A DNA stretch of 64,000 nucleotides from Nymphaea colorata (taxonomy: Eukaryota > Streptophyta > Magnoliopsida > Nymphaeales > Nymphaeaceae). Below the pieces are notes generated by a model. That model did not search any database. It was not told the DNA's origin and saw only the letters and a program-made list of their open reading frames with translations. This document shows positions 12,428 through 24,228 of this stretch, in pieces (positions within the stretch are counted from its first letter, which is position 1; each line of letters begins with the position of its first letter). The position numbers and the translations under genes were made by a program. The stretch is from NCBI RefSeq assembly GCF_008831285.2, contig NC_045150.1, positions 15,995,362-16,059,361 of the forward strand, given 5' to 3'.

Positions 12428-12830
12428 TTTTGAGGCGTTCTTCTAGGGGATGCACAGAGACCTCCTACTGCAGGTGTGCACCTCTAACAACACTGGTTTA
12501 GGCTACTTGTCAAAGAAAGAAAAATCTGACAGAAGAATATTCCATGCATGACTCTTTCACAGTCCACATCTTCCGTTAGTCTTTCCACCTTAAGAGCTGT
12601 TTCAGAATAAAAAAAACAAATCAGGCCAAATCAGAGAGAGAGAGAGAGAGAGAGAAATAGGGTGATGACAGTTGCTCATGATGAGTGCAATGAGTGGAGA
12701 GCATTCAGCTGAGTTCGGGTGGACATGGGCCAACACGAACAGATTTGTGTCAATAAAACAGTCATAGCAAAAAAGAGAGTGTCCCATCCAAGAAGGTACT
12801 CTATATAGATAAGATATATCTTGTAAGAAA
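12428..12830. repeat. Dispersed block X, copy 2
   Basis: Second copy of the block at 5012-5660, shortened in the middle. It contains a GA microsatellite at about 12633-12655. It ends just before an AT-rich join to the truncated copia relic on the minus strand. Confidence 0.7.
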
Positions 12831-12874
12831 AAGATGACTAAGAAGATTGATTATATATATACATATATATATAT

Positions 12875-13500
12875 TCTGTAGAGGCAGTGGCTTCAACCTG
12901 AGTCATCTGGGATGAAGAAAGCATTTCAACTCATCGCTCTTGAGTAATTAACGTATCATATAATTCAGACCATGAAGGCAGATCTTTGAATACAGTAACC
13001 GTGGTAATAAAAGATTCATATTCAGAATTCAGTCCATTGAAGGTATAGAGAACAAGGTCTGTATCTGAGACAAAGTGCTGCACTCTGCTAAGAGAATCAT
13101 GTAACAAACTAATATGTTGAAGGTATTCAGTCATAGACATTCCTCCCTTTTTTATGTTTTGTAATTCTCTTTTCAGCTGAATAATACGAAGATTATTTTG
13201 TGAGGCATACTGTTTTTCAAGGATGCACCAAGCATCTATAGCCGTGCCAACATGAACCAGTTGTGACATGACTGGTTGAGTCACAGTGATTTTGATCCAA
13301 CTTAGTGCAAGTTGGTCTTCACGATACCATAAATCATAAGCAGTATTTTCTTGTGTGTGTGGTTCATCAAGAAATTCAGGTAGCAGAACATTTTCCATTA
13401 ACATACTTGATCAAATTTTGACTTTTCAAACACTTTCAATTTGAGAACGCTAGAGAAGATAATTTGATCGATCAAGCTTGACTGAAACCAAACTTGAGAA
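12875..13500 (-). pseudogene. Ty1/copia gag pseudogene (UBN2-type)
   Basis: Relic of a copia Gag, the protein that forms the virus-like particle around retrotransposon RNA. Read on the minus strand, the N-terminal segment shows VKLDRSNYLL followed by a TAG (plus-strand 13450-13452) where the family has a tryptophan. A frame change follows, then KYVNGK in another frame. The longest open part (13404 down to 12931) holds the gag core: AYDLWYREDQLALSWI, then LEKQYASQNN, LKRELQNIKKGGMSMTEYLQ and LYTFNGLNSEYESF. The C-terminal zinc knuckle and all of pol are absent; the relic stops near 12875 in an AT-rich join. It belongs with the primer site and LTR fragment upstream on the same strand. Confidence 0.85.
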
Positions 13501-13539
13501 AGCATTCCATTATGTACCTGGTGGAGTAGGAGCACAGTC

Positions 13540-14181
13540 ATTACGATTTGGGTCTGATAAACAAAAAAGATGACTGAGGAGGGGATCGGGTGACTGAAGG
13601 GGCAGATAGGCCTCAGTGGCACTCCCTTGTTAGCATGCTCCTCGGTGAACAGGTGAACACAAAACGAAACAGTGCGCCGCTTGGTGAAGGCTGTAAACAG
13701 CGTGACCTTCCCTTGTTGAGAGACAGAAAAAGAAGTCAACAGCATGCTCCTCGGTGAAGGCTGGAAAGAGCATGGCCTTCCTTAGACAAAAAAGGAGGCA
13801 CGTGCCTTGGTGAAGGCAGGAAACAACACACTCCAAAAGGAAGGCATGTGCCTCGAAGAAGGCAGGAAACAATACACTCTATGCCACACCCTTGTTCAAA
13901 CACTAAAAGGAGAAGCACCCTCCTTGGTGAAGGCCTTGGTGGCTTTCACTTGCTCACCACAAAAAAAGAGAGCATGAAACCGCACGCTCCTTTGTGGTTT
14001 CCCTTGTTACGCAAAAACTGTGGATGTAGGAAGAGGAACAGGAGATGCAACAGGGGACACAACAGAGAGAGTGGCTGGAAAACGATGGTGCCGGCATCAA
14101 ACAATGATCGTGCACCAGACAGGTGAAGCGTGGCTCTAGAAAGATGCAAAATATGGAAGACCACAGTGAAAGCAGTTGCAG
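13540..14181 (-). repeat. Leader of the minus-strand copia relic, with imperfect internal repeats
   Basis: Untranslated region between the primer site and gag, GC-richer than its surroundings. The word GGTGAAGGC (or a one-base variant) followed by GGAAA or GTAAA recurs on the plus strand near 13683, 13752, 13808, 13855 and 13922, spaced about 45-70 bp. Open frames on both strands in this stretch follow from this repetition and are not taken as genes. Confidence 0.6.
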
Positions 14182-14193
14182 GCTTTGATACCA
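14182..14193 (-). promoter_or_regulatory. Retrotransposon primer binding site (initiator Met tRNA)
   Basis: Minus strand reads TGGTATCAAAGC, one base different from the standard plant copia site TGGTATCAGAGC, which pairs with the 3' end of initiator methionine tRNA to start minus-strand DNA. It lies directly next to the presumed LTR end. Confidence 0.8.
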
Positions 14194-14566
14194 AGTTGAA
14201 AGAAAAGATGAACACACAGGTGTAACGAGGTTTGGCTAAAATCAGCCTACATCCACAAAAAGACTCTCTCTTCTATTCTATAACCACACAGAGAGAGTAC
14301 AGATAGGGGAAATGCAAGGAGAAAAAAAAATGGCCATGTTTCTTACACTAAAATGCATGGAGAAAAAAAAATGATCCTAATGAAACGTTAAGAAGAAAAG
14401 AGAAAAAGAAAAATCATAATGACGCTGAATTGACTCACGTCTCTCAAATTGAAACATTAGAGGGAAAGAAAGAAACTGATGAAATCATTATATCCAAAAA
14501 TCTCTCATCGGTTACAGGGTGATTTATGCAGCTTCATGCTGCCCTATATAATGTATTGATGTACAT
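14194..14566 (-). mobile_element. Copia LTR fragment (R-U5 and part of U3)
   Basis: On the minus strand the segment ends CTTTCAACT right before the primer site, where intact relatives end TTTCAACA. Before that it has text common at the 3' end of plant copia LTRs (GATGTAGGCTGATTTTAGCC, then ACACCTGTGTGTTC). A TATATAGG box lies near the far end. The expected opening TGTTGAAA is missing, and the other gag relic starts only a few bases beyond 14566, so the outer part of U3 appears lost at a junction. Confidence 0.6.
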
Positions 14567-14569
14567 AGG

Positions 14570-15450
14570 ATGAATAGTGTGAAAAACAGCAAGAAAGCCT
14601 TTGCTAGTGTGGTCGTAGGTTCTCCTGCTCCACCGGGCCATATTGTTGATCCTGCTGATCCACAACAGTTGACCTCCAATCCCAAGTTTGAATCTTGGCA
14701 TTGATCCCATCGCCTTATAAAGGGATGGATTACTGGTACGTTGTCTGAAAATGTCCTTGGTTTAGTTGTTGGATTTAACTCTTCGCAAGAGATTTGGCCC
14801 AGTCATGTTGATGCTTTCACCCAGCAATCCCAAGAACGGGGATTTCATCTCACACACAAGATTACAACATGCAAAAAGGGTAACAATGCCCTTGAAGTAT
14901 ATGTCGCCAAGTTCAAAGCCAAATGTGACGACTTGGCTACTATTGGAAAAACTATTGGATACAAAGAGAAAGCCTTCTGGCTTCTCCAACGGTTATGGAA
15001 AGCCTATGAGCCTTTCGTTATGCCTATGCTCATGCCACCAGTACCTTCTTGTGAAGAATTGGTCTCTCTGTTGCAAAGTCTAGAAGTGAGAAACAAATTT
15101 CTCAATTCTGATACCTCACCTCAAGTTGCCTTCTATGCTCAACGTGAAGGGCAAAACGGGTCTCGGGGCACTTACCATGTCTCCCGAGGGTGAGGATGAC
15201 ACTATAGAGGAGGACGTGGAGGGGGGTACACCTTTAATCCCTCTCATGGAGGAGGATACAATTCAAATCTTTCTCAAACAGGATACAATGCAAATCTTCC
15301 TCAACCGCCAAAATGCGATGGCGCAGCCAACTCCTCCGATTCTTCCAAAGGTATCATATGTCAAATTTGAAATAAAAAGAATTACTCTCTGATTAAATGT
15401 TACAATCGGTTCAATCATTCCTTCACACATCTTAATGGTTGCATAGATAA
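14570..15450 (+). pseudogene. Ty1/copia gag pseudogene with broken zinc knuckle
   Basis: A second copia Gag relic, on the opposite strand to its neighbour. From ATG 14570 the same frame carries an N-terminal part, a stop at 14702-14704 inside the region FESWH-stop-SHRLIKGW, then the gag core: ITGTLSENVLGLVVG, SSQEIW, GNNALEVYVAKFKAKCDDLA, YEPFVMPMLMPP and SCEELVSLLQS. After a stop near 15194 the frame continues as a glycine-rich linker and a CCHC zinc knuckle near 15359-15394 whose second cysteine codon is TGA (15368-15370) and whose histidine reads Tyr, so two of four zinc ligands are gone. Downstream CYNRFNHSF is typical of plant copia. No LTR, primer site or pol belongs to this copy; it is a fragment. 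Confidence 0.87.
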
Positions 15451-15709
15451 ACCCTGAGGTCATAAACATATTTGGTTTCCTTGGCCTTTTACATTAAGTA
15501 CTCCATTGCTAAAGTTTATCTTTCATTATTAATTTTTAAGGTGATAAATTATTTAAAATCATTTAAGTAAAACATATATATATATATATAATAAACGTTA
15601 TGCTACATATCAAATAGGTATATGCAACCCCTGGAATCCAGCCGTATATTTGAATCAAATATATTTTACTTGCATAATAAGTTCTAGAGTGTTTGGGGTC
15701 TTATTGCAA
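15450..15709. other. AT-rich spacer
   Basis: No coding content; an AT microsatellite lies at about 15573-15591. It separates the copia relic from block Z copy 2. Confidence 0.4.
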
Positions 15710-16205
15710 ACCAACTTAAATTCTTTCTTCAACTTAAATTCTTTCTTTTTTTTTCCGTAATGCAGTCTAAAGAAGCATGGTTTGAACAATTCATTTCCTT
15801 TCTATTCAAACAAGCTTTTATAATTATTTGTTTCTTTCATTTTGTTTCCTCTCCCTTTCTCCACAATTCCTTTCTTTTCCTTTCTATCTTTTCCTTTTTA
15901 TCCTACTTTCCCTCCATCGAGCACTTTGAAATGACCTTATATAAGAAGTTACATGGGGAAATAGGTCGCTACTGCTGCACACTTGTAGCTCCTTTTATCT
16001 TGAGAATTAGGACAATCACAGTGCTCTTAAACTTCTTCACCATTCTTCTTATTCCAAAGAAAAGTTCAACCATCTTGATTATGTCATGACTGATTACTCC
16101 TTGGTACTGTTGAAAAAGGGACATGAAGGATCCATTATGTACTGAAGCACTCTCCGCTTTCAAACTAAAGTTGCATACTTCACTTCTTTTGCTAAAACAG
16201 GTCTT
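15710..16205. repeat. Dispersed block Z, copy 2
   Basis: Second copy of the block at 8640-9229, aligning through the pyrimidine-rich part, TTTGAAATGACCTTATATAA, CTTGATTATGT and the ending GCTAAAACAGGTCTTA. The similarity stops abruptly at 16205, where GC-richer DNA begins. Confidence 0.75.
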
Positions 16206-19200
16206 ATGAGGAAAGTATTTATTGGGTCGGCCCTAGGGTCAAAAGGCTGCCCTTGGCCCCGACTCAATATGGGCTGGGTACCTGTTAGGACGAGACCCGG
16301 CATCGACCAAGACCTCTGCCAGATGCCGATCCTCTCCCAAGATCTCTCGGAAGAGCCATTGGACAAAACTAAAAACAAGTTATTTACAAGATGAATACCC
16401 AGCCGGACATCAACCCCGGATAAAAAATCCTTGGAAAGTAAAATACAGGAGAGGTTACCCACCCAAAAGCTTGAACCTACTACAAATTGCTAGAAGGTTG
16501 TGAGGCTAGTACAAGCGCGATCAATACATGAATATCTCTCCTCACTCAACAAACCATTCAAGCATGCACATCCAACACATCCTGTCATACATGCCTAGGA
16601 CGGCCAAACCATACCCAAGCCCGTAGGTGGACAGGCAGCCCACGGTCATGTTTTCGGCACTTGTGCCACCAAGGTACCACTGTGGATGCCAAGGCTATTG
16701 CCGGGTATAAAGCAAAAGACCCAAAGAATCCCATTGTTATACTGAGGGAAGAAGTATACCTGCCAGTCGGTCCCGGCTTAGGGTAGCAAAGGACTCAGGT
16801 GAGAACCGAGAGCTTGATGCTGCCCTCGAGTATTTCAGCAACCGAGGATGAAGGACTCGGCCCACCTGGCCGAGGGAAGTGAAAGCTTCTGCCGATTGCT
16901 GCTGGAATACAAGAGGGGTATCCTTCTCGGCTACGGCACTCTTGCTGGTGATGAGTAGGCTCCAGTGGATAGAGGCTCGGTTGCCTCGAAGGTGAAGGCG
17001 CTCCTTGATTCTGCCATAGAGGATAGGTCCGCCTTGGTGAGGATAAGTAGGAGGGTCTTGGTTGGGTTGATCTGAGCTGGGTCTGATGTGACCTTGTCTG
17101 GGCTCGACCAAATGCTAGGCTCGGTTGTGGTTAAGAGAAGTAGGTTCGGGTATGGCTAATATGTAGGTGGCATGCAGTGAGGTTAGGTCTAAAGGGCAAG
17201 GGTAGGATTGGAATGATTGATGATTAGGTGTTAGGGTCGGTTGGCGCAAGGTGGTGACACTTCCTCTACTTTAGGAAAGTCTCACATTGGCAATGGCTAG
17301 TGATGAGGTGGCCGCGGATTATGGCAAGAGAGTTGTGCGTAATGGATAGGAAGGACGAGGGCCGTTATGGAAAGGTATGGCGCGTGGAGAAATTGGAAAG
17401 CGCATGGGGGAATGAAGGGTTGGATATGGCAAGGGCTAATGGCGCATGGAAGTTTCTTGTTTTGGAGCTAAGAGATCACGGGCTAGGATATCGGGGCAGT
17501 TATGGAAAGTGGGGAAAGGGGAAGCACGTGGAGGTGGCTGGCTCCTACCTTTTTGAAATGCATAGCAGTGGGACACGCTAGAGGGGGACTTGCCTTTGTG
17601 GGACCGTTACAAAGAGAACTGTTGGCGCTCGAGGGAGGCTGCTCCATCCAATAATTCTGGCAGCGAGAGAATTGCAAAATGTGGCTGGCGCTTGGGTTTC
17701 TCAACACCTAGCATGACCTCTCAATGAAAAGCCAGAACTGCCCTTTACAAATTACACCTTAAGAAAATATGGTGGTTATAATCCATGGGCAATCCTAGAA
17801 TGTTTTCGGGGCAACGGCTAGCTGTTTTGGTGAGGTGTGGCCAGAAAGTTGCCGACGCACAGCCGTCTTCATCCGTCACGCACAGCTCCACCGATACTCC
17901 TCTGATCCAGCCAAACTAGGCCAAGACACTAGTAACTAATGGGTGTCCAAACTGATATGCATGACTTCACACACCAATTTTGTTGAACCTGCCCCTTGTT
18001 CTAGCTGTGGTTGTGGCGGTTCCAGCAGCTTAGATCCAACTGAAGAATAGGATCTCGATGGCCGTCGAATGACAACTTTCTCCCGAATCTCTTTTCCACT
18101 ACAAATGTTGAATGAGGGCTGTCGGTGGTTAGAGATGTCTCAATCAAACTCAGGGTTCAGCCTTAAGATTCCGATGTAGAACTGCCCCGTGGAAAGGATA
18201 GAACCGCGCCGTCCCTAAGCAGCTTCTTCCTTCACCCGATCTAGGATCTACAACTAGTTTTGCCATTTTAAAACCCATGGACCATGCAAGATGGGCCAGA
18301 TCGTGTGCCTTAGGGCTAGTTCATTCAGACTATAGAAAACCTTCAAATGGAAGTACCAAGGGGAGAACGGGTACTTGCCTATCTTCAAAGGATGCCGGTC
18401 GTCGATGCTACATAGGAAGAAATCACCCAAGTGTTGAACCTCATTCTCCTATGCAGCCTTCCCATAGATAATCCCAGCCTCTAAACGTCCTTGTGGTTAG
18501 GACGAATGCACTGTAGATTGAATAATACCTAGCCGTTGGGATACATAGGTGGTATGAAGAACCATTGAAGGAGGTCGCTGGTAGCCCCTTCACGAGATCT
18601 ACAACCTTGAATCCACTCGGCTATGGATGAAAGGACTTCAAAAGAGAGAAGATGAAGAGAAAGAGGAAGCCCATGGGTGAAACAAGAGCTCCGACCATGT
18701 CGGCTGCGGTTGGAGAAGAGCTATGGCCACCGTCGGTTGAGAACAAGTGAGAAGACAATCCCCACGGGAGAAGGAGAGTGAAAATGATACTCAATTCTTC
18801 ATTGGCATAAAATGTGTTTAGGGTTTCCCCTTTGTACAAGACTTATATACATCAAAATTGTCTCGGTTTAAAGCTCTAACCTGAGATGAGACAAATGCAA
18901 AACGATTCTAAGTGTCTCAAACTGAGACATTACAAAAGCAACTAAAACAAAGTGCTAAAGAAATCAAACATGGGCGCAGATGTTGATCCATTTGCGACCG
19001 TTCAAAAGATCTCAGACTTGTGAATCCAAGGGGTAACTTACCTAGGTTCGCCCTAGGCTGCTCTGTTGTTTTGGTAAACGTTTCGACATCCGCTTTGATC
19101 TGCCTAAACCGAGTTGTGGTCCACTATTCTGATCTTCATCTCCACGGAACTCAGCTCCAGCCAGACTCTCTCCTTTCAGCCTTTGCTGCTCCACGCTCAC

Positions 19201-19752
19201 CTCCCACTGCAGCCACATGAGTGTTGCCTAAAGGGAATCCAAGAGTTGGTCCTTCAACCTCTCCTAGGTGCCTTGTGGTGCACCCACTCACGTGCGCTTG
19301 ACCCGACACGTGTGGGCGCGTGGTCAACACCTTCAGCATGGTTAGCTGCCCTGCAGCCGCAGCAATGGCCCCTATCTTGCCTTCAGCACACTGCTGGCTG
19401 GCCTCGGCATGGTTAACTTGAAAACTCTCCAATCTCCAAATTCATTTTCAAAACAAGTTCAAGTCACTTATTCAAATTGAATTTTGGTTCTGGAATCCAA
19501 AATCTCAATGCACAAGCATATAGGATTGCATCAATAACTCGTGCATGATGCAAGTGATCCTTCATCCTTGGTCCAATTACCCTGTTAAAGGTGGTAGGAA
19601 TGGTTGGACCTCGTACCGACGGGCGGATCCCTTTCTCTTGAAATATTTTCTTCAAAACCTCAATTTTTAAAGAACTTTGCTGATTCGCATTTCGACCCCC
19701 TTTGAGAAAGGGGTGGGGTACGAACAGTACTCGGCTTATTGCTCACCCTTCT
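16206..19752. mobile_element. GC-richer insertion of about 3.5 kb, unclassified
   Basis: The blocks on either side (Z ending at 16205, P starting about 19753-19895) adjoin each other at the first locus, so this stretch looks like an insertion. Its base composition is visibly richer in G and C than the flanks. Several open frames exist (for example minus 16737-17111, plus 18277-18471) but none shows a transposase, reverse transcriptase or other domain I can recognise. A TATA-like box (GTATATAAG, minus strand near 18842-18850) lies beside C-rich text, as in a promoter or LTR, but no LTR pair or terminal inverted repeat was found. It may be a non-autonomous element or several nested pieces. Confidence 0.5.
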
Positions 19753-20830
19753 GTACAACCCAATAATTTCAAACAATGAGCCATCTATGAGGCCAATTGT
19801 ATTTTTGTGTCTTATTTCTTTGAGCTTAACAGTTTGCACATTTTTAATCTATGTTCCATTTCCTATAAAATTACTTGGGGGTGCCAGTTTAACTAATTTC
19901 TCTCTCCCACTCGGCAGCACAAACTACTATTTAAAATAAGAATAAAAATGTAATTCCCATCTCTTTTCCTCTCTCCCTCTCTTTGTCTCTATCTCTAGAT
20001 GCAAGAGAACTCAAAGGGCATGACTGTCACTTTGTTTCTTTCTTCCACCACATTTCACTTTCAGTGGAAGACGAGCCAAAAAAAAAGGAGCCACCCTGTT
20101 GAATAGAACCATTAATATACATTATATGACAGTTCAATCATCCTTGATATTAAAGTTGCAGACTTGGTGGCAGAGACGCAGACTTAAGAGGTGGAATAAA
20201 AAGGCTCAAATCAAAATACGTATGTGAAGTTGGAAGATTGTGTTTCCCATGGCAATATGGTGGCTATGGAAGAACAGAATTATGAACACCATGACAACCA
20301 GAAAAAATCCAAATCTGTTACCAGCATTGCTTTTTTATAGATTACCAGTGCTAAATATGACTCCTCAAGCAAAATAACAAGTTTCCACTACTTTTCATCC
20401 TTTTTCATGTAGGAAGTCTCTCACGTATATCACCAACTGCAATACAAATCAGCATCAACCACAAAAGCATGTAGAAAACTGATTTGCTAATGACACCACA
20501 TTTGAAAGACGCCTGATGACCAACTTCCCTTCCCTATTTTAAAGCTACTCACAGTACCTACACCACGGTCCTCATGAATCTTCATGAGGCCGATCAACAC
20601 TAGCTATTGCCGGAAGGAATTCCCATCTTTCTGTTTGCTTTCGCTCTCTCTCTCTCTCTCTCTAGACATGCATAAGAACTGAAAAGCATAGAGCTGTCAC
20701 GTTATTTCATTCTTCCACCACACTTTCACTTTTAGTGATGGAGAAGTCAAAAAAAGGTGAACCATCCTGTTGAATTGAAATGATTAATTTACATGATAGG
20801 ACTTTGTCAATCGTTCATGTTGTTAATTGT
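19753..20830. repeat. Dispersed block P, copy 2
   Basis: Starts at ACAACCCAATAATTTCAAA, which is shared with 26027 but absent from the first locus. It then matches all three copies from ACTACTATTTAAAATAAG onward. It contains the internal direct pair (about 19995-20130 and 20670-20800) also seen in copy 1, and a TC run near 20642-20662. Block Q does not follow here. Confidence 0.72.
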
Positions 20831-23319
20831 TCATGTTTGAGATGATGTTCACGCATAGTAAACTAATTTTTTTAATTAATATGCAAATAAACAATAAGAA
20901 TGAGCATTTGGGTTGGAATTTCTTCATTATTATGTTGATTTTGATGTTAGGATTTGTCCAACCTGAAAAAGCCCTTCAGTGTACATGTTAAAAAATGCAT
21001 CTTCCTGAAATCACCCAAATATGGATCCCAATATGAGCTTTTTTATGCTGCGCTCCATTTCCTTGTAATAGATGAAATGATTATTATTTATGCTCACGTA
21101 TAAAAATATTTGGATTCATGTTTCCAAAAGAATTTTGAAAGCAAGAACCATCTTCAATGAGGCTTCGGAAACTTAATTTAGCCTCTTGCATGAGCCCAAG
21201 TTCCTCATCGACTTATATATAAAAACCTAAGTCGATATTTTTCAAGTTATTTCTTGATTTCAACATTCATAAAGGCATATGTGTATATACATGTCATATA
21301 CTATACATACACATAATTACCTCTCTTTGTCTTATTTTCCCTATAGTTTAACATTTTCGTTTACAATTTTTTATATACGTATACATATAAATGAATTTAT
21401 ATGTGCATTTCATTTTCTCTCTCTAAAATCTCTCTCTCTAAAAAAAACTTCTACCAACAAACACATAATTACCTCTCTTGTCTTCTTTTCCCTATAGTTT
21501 AACATTTTCTTTTACAATTTTTTATATACGTATACATATAAATGAATTTATATGTGCATTTTATTTTCTCTCTCTAAAATTCTCTCTAAAAAAAATCTTC
21601 TTCTACCTCTCTCTTTCTATTAGATTTAAAATCTTTCTTTTATAAGTTTTCACATATGTATACATGTGACTATATATATGTATACATATATGCACCTCTC
21701 TCTTTTAAAAATTAAGACATTACTAAGAATCATTTCTTCTTTATTTTCTTTTCATTTCTTTCAATTTTTTCAAACACATTTTCTCAAACACCTCTTCCCT
21801 AAGGTCTAGGATTTTAATATTTGTTTATCAACTTCATTGAGACCAAAACTCAATTAATGATCTAATATTAGAATCATGCTTGATAGTCTACAACCTCATT
21901 CCATTTTCAAAAATTTGTCTCTCTTCATAAGAATATGGAAGACAATTATGTAAATAAATTGGGAAACTTACATGTATGTGATGGTAAAAATGCTTTTAGA
22001 TAAATGTTATAGTAGGAATGAAGGATTTGCTTCCAATTATATAAGTTCAATCCATTCATACATTCACATGCACTTGGGAAATTCACAAATAATCACATGC
22101 ATTTTCTAAAAGAATTTAAGTAACATGAAATGAAGCTCTAGCGATGTAATACCGAATTAGAGGAAAATCTTAAATTTACTTAAGTTCTTAAGAGGACACT
22201 AAATCAACATTAAAAAATGATCTTTAAAATACCCATATTATCTTCCATAGGTTTCCAAATAATATTTGCAAAGATTTCTCAATTCAAAATCTCTCAAATC
22301 AAAATGGATTATGCTCTTAAATGATTCTTTAAAACTTTCTCAAAAATTTGAAACATCAAATCTTCAACATTTTCTCCAAACACCACACCATATTTAGAAT
22401 GAAAAAGATTTTTAAGCAAAAGTGAAATGCATCAAGATAAGTATAGCCATTGGATTGGTTATCCTCATAAACATCCCAGAACAATCAATCTTCATACAGA
22501 CGGGTGATTCCCTCTCTCTCATTTCAAAAATAAAATTTTATATTGCTGAAGCAATTCAAAAATCAAAGTAAATTTTGGGAATGCAAACATATCAACAAAT
22601 TGCTCTCCTCATCAACACTGATCTTAGAGATTTTGTATATGAAATTTGAAAACTTCGGCGTAGAACCACCCTATCGCTTACTTCCTTGAAAAGTTTTTAC
22701 AGAAATTAAAATACAAACTTTTTCATGTTGATTGAAAATGGATTGTCTTGGATCAAGGGGCCAATTGAGTGATGTGTAGGTTTCAATCCCCTGCCTCATG
22801 CTTTCCATGTCATGTTAATTGTTTTTTCTTTTATTAAGACAAAGGAAAATGGATAAAGAAAATTGACAATCTAAGATAACATAAGAAAAAATGGTGAAAA
22901 ACGATCCCCATCTCTAGTTTCACTCTTTCTCAAAGCAAAAGAAAAAAAAGAAGGTCAAGTTCCAATCACTAGGAGAAAATAATAAAGAAGTTCTACCAAC
23001 ATGAATATGAAGAAATGCCTGACAATCCCCATAGATCTTCTCTTGTGCAAAATGATCGCAGTGTTATTGTGCAAGAAAGAGATCAGCTCTTTGCAGGGAG
23101 AGAAACACTATGATTAAACATTTGCATGAATAGATTGTTTCTGGTTGCAAGGCTTCAAATCGACCTATTTGGAGAATGATCATCTGGTAAGTAGAAGAAG
23201 AATAGAGGAGGATTATCCATCTCTTTCTACCAAATTAATCCATTGAGCAGCAGCAGGGGATGATTGTGCGACTCTTTTTTGCTCGTTTTTAATTACTATG
23301 AATCTTCAACCTCAAAATA
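20830..23319. other. Long AT-rich spacer
   Basis: About 2.5 kb of very AT-rich DNA with CT-rich patches and no coding domain on either strand. The only clear structure is the tandem duplication at 21309-21604. Confidence 0.45.
21309..21604. repeat. Tandem duplication, unit about 152 bp
   Basis: Two head-to-tail copies starting with ACACATAATTACCTCTCTT at 21309 and 21461. Both continue through CCCTATAGTTTAACATTTTC and ATATACGTATACATATAAAT, differing by few substitutions and small indels, so the duplication looks recent. Confidence 0.85.
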
Positions 23320-23804
23320 GACATTTACTCTCCACATGCACCTACTACAAGCTTGACAGTGGACAACAGGTTGGGGGGCAGATAGGGGATGAAGAGTGAT
23401 GGGTGAGTGGTGAGGGCTTGGAGGCTGCTGGTTGGGGTAGAAGAGATGATGCCATTCAGACTGCAAGTTGGGTCACTGATGGGGAAGGTAGAGACCCTGC
23501 ACGATGCGGTGGGCATGTTGGGTTTGTGCAATGAGGTGATGGCGTTGGCATTAAATGGCTTCTTGGTCGAGCAATCGAGAATGAGAGATAGACACTTTTA
23601 GTGGGAAATCTTTGGGTTTCATTGTGGAGAGGAAAGAGCACACGATCTGGCATTCTCTGAACCAAGAAGGAGGAGGAGAAGGTAAAAGTGACAAAGCGAG
23701 ATTGATAGATAAAGAGGGGTCGACAGATTGTGAGAGAGAAAGAGGGAAACAGATAAAGAAAGGTCGAAATCTGTTACTTCAGAAGAGGATTATGAATTTC
23801 ATGA
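23320..23804. other. Mixed-composition spacer left of the copia LTR
   Basis: GC-richer than the DNA to its left, with overlapping open frames on both strands (longest 106 codons at 23612-23932, which runs on into the LTR). None has a domain I recognise. The bases just before the LTR (23800-23804, CATGA) would be the 5-bp target duplication, but the partner is missing because the element is truncated. Confidence 0.4.
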
Positions 23805-24154
23805 TGTTGAAAGTGGGTGTTACATCTAGCGCAGCATGCTCAATGGATCATTCTCATTCTTGCCTTATTGAAATCGATTTGAACATTGGAAAAATTGTGC
23901 AATATACGTTACTGACATTCTTTCCTCGATAATTTTGTGTTTTGTATGTAAAGTGTACCAATGATCGTATGCATTGTCTTTTGCTTTACTCATGTATCGT
24001 ATATATACTTGTAAAGCAAAGAAAGAAAATAAGGAAACAGGGAAAATCAAAGGAGCAACTGCTCTAGCATTCATCGTGGATGTATGTCTATGGACCGAAC
24101 CACATAAAAATCAGTGTTCGTTTCTTGGTTCTCTTTCTTTATCCCATTTCAACA
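23805..24154 (+). mobile_element. Copia 5' LTR, 350 bp
   Basis: Opens TGTTGAAA (23805-23812) and closes TTTCAACA (24147-24154), a perfect 8-bp terminal inverted repeat of the usual TG...CA form. A TATA box (CGTATATATAC) lies at about 23998-24008, in the right place for U3. The primer site follows with no gap. This clean structure contrasts with the degraded coding part. Confidence 0.88.
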
Positions 24155-24166
24155 TGGTATCAGAGC
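24155..24166 (+). promoter_or_regulatory. Primer binding site, initiator Met tRNA
   Basis: TGGTATCAGAGC, the exact standard plant copia primer site, directly after the last base of the LTR. Confidence 0.93.
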
Positions 24167-24228
24167 ATTGACTTTCATTCTTGGCACATTTTGCTTATCT
24201 CCTGGTGCTTGATCTTGCTCATTTCATC

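Noticed and set aside
13630-14217. Cys/Phe-rich minus-strand frames resembling small secreted proteins
   Set aside because: They overlap each other in different frames within the repetitive leader of a copia relic and have no signal or spacing pattern that is conserved.
16737-17111. 124-codon minus-strand frame in the GC-richer insertion
   Set aside because: It is the longest frame there, but composition alone favours open frames in GC-richer DNA and no motif was recognised.
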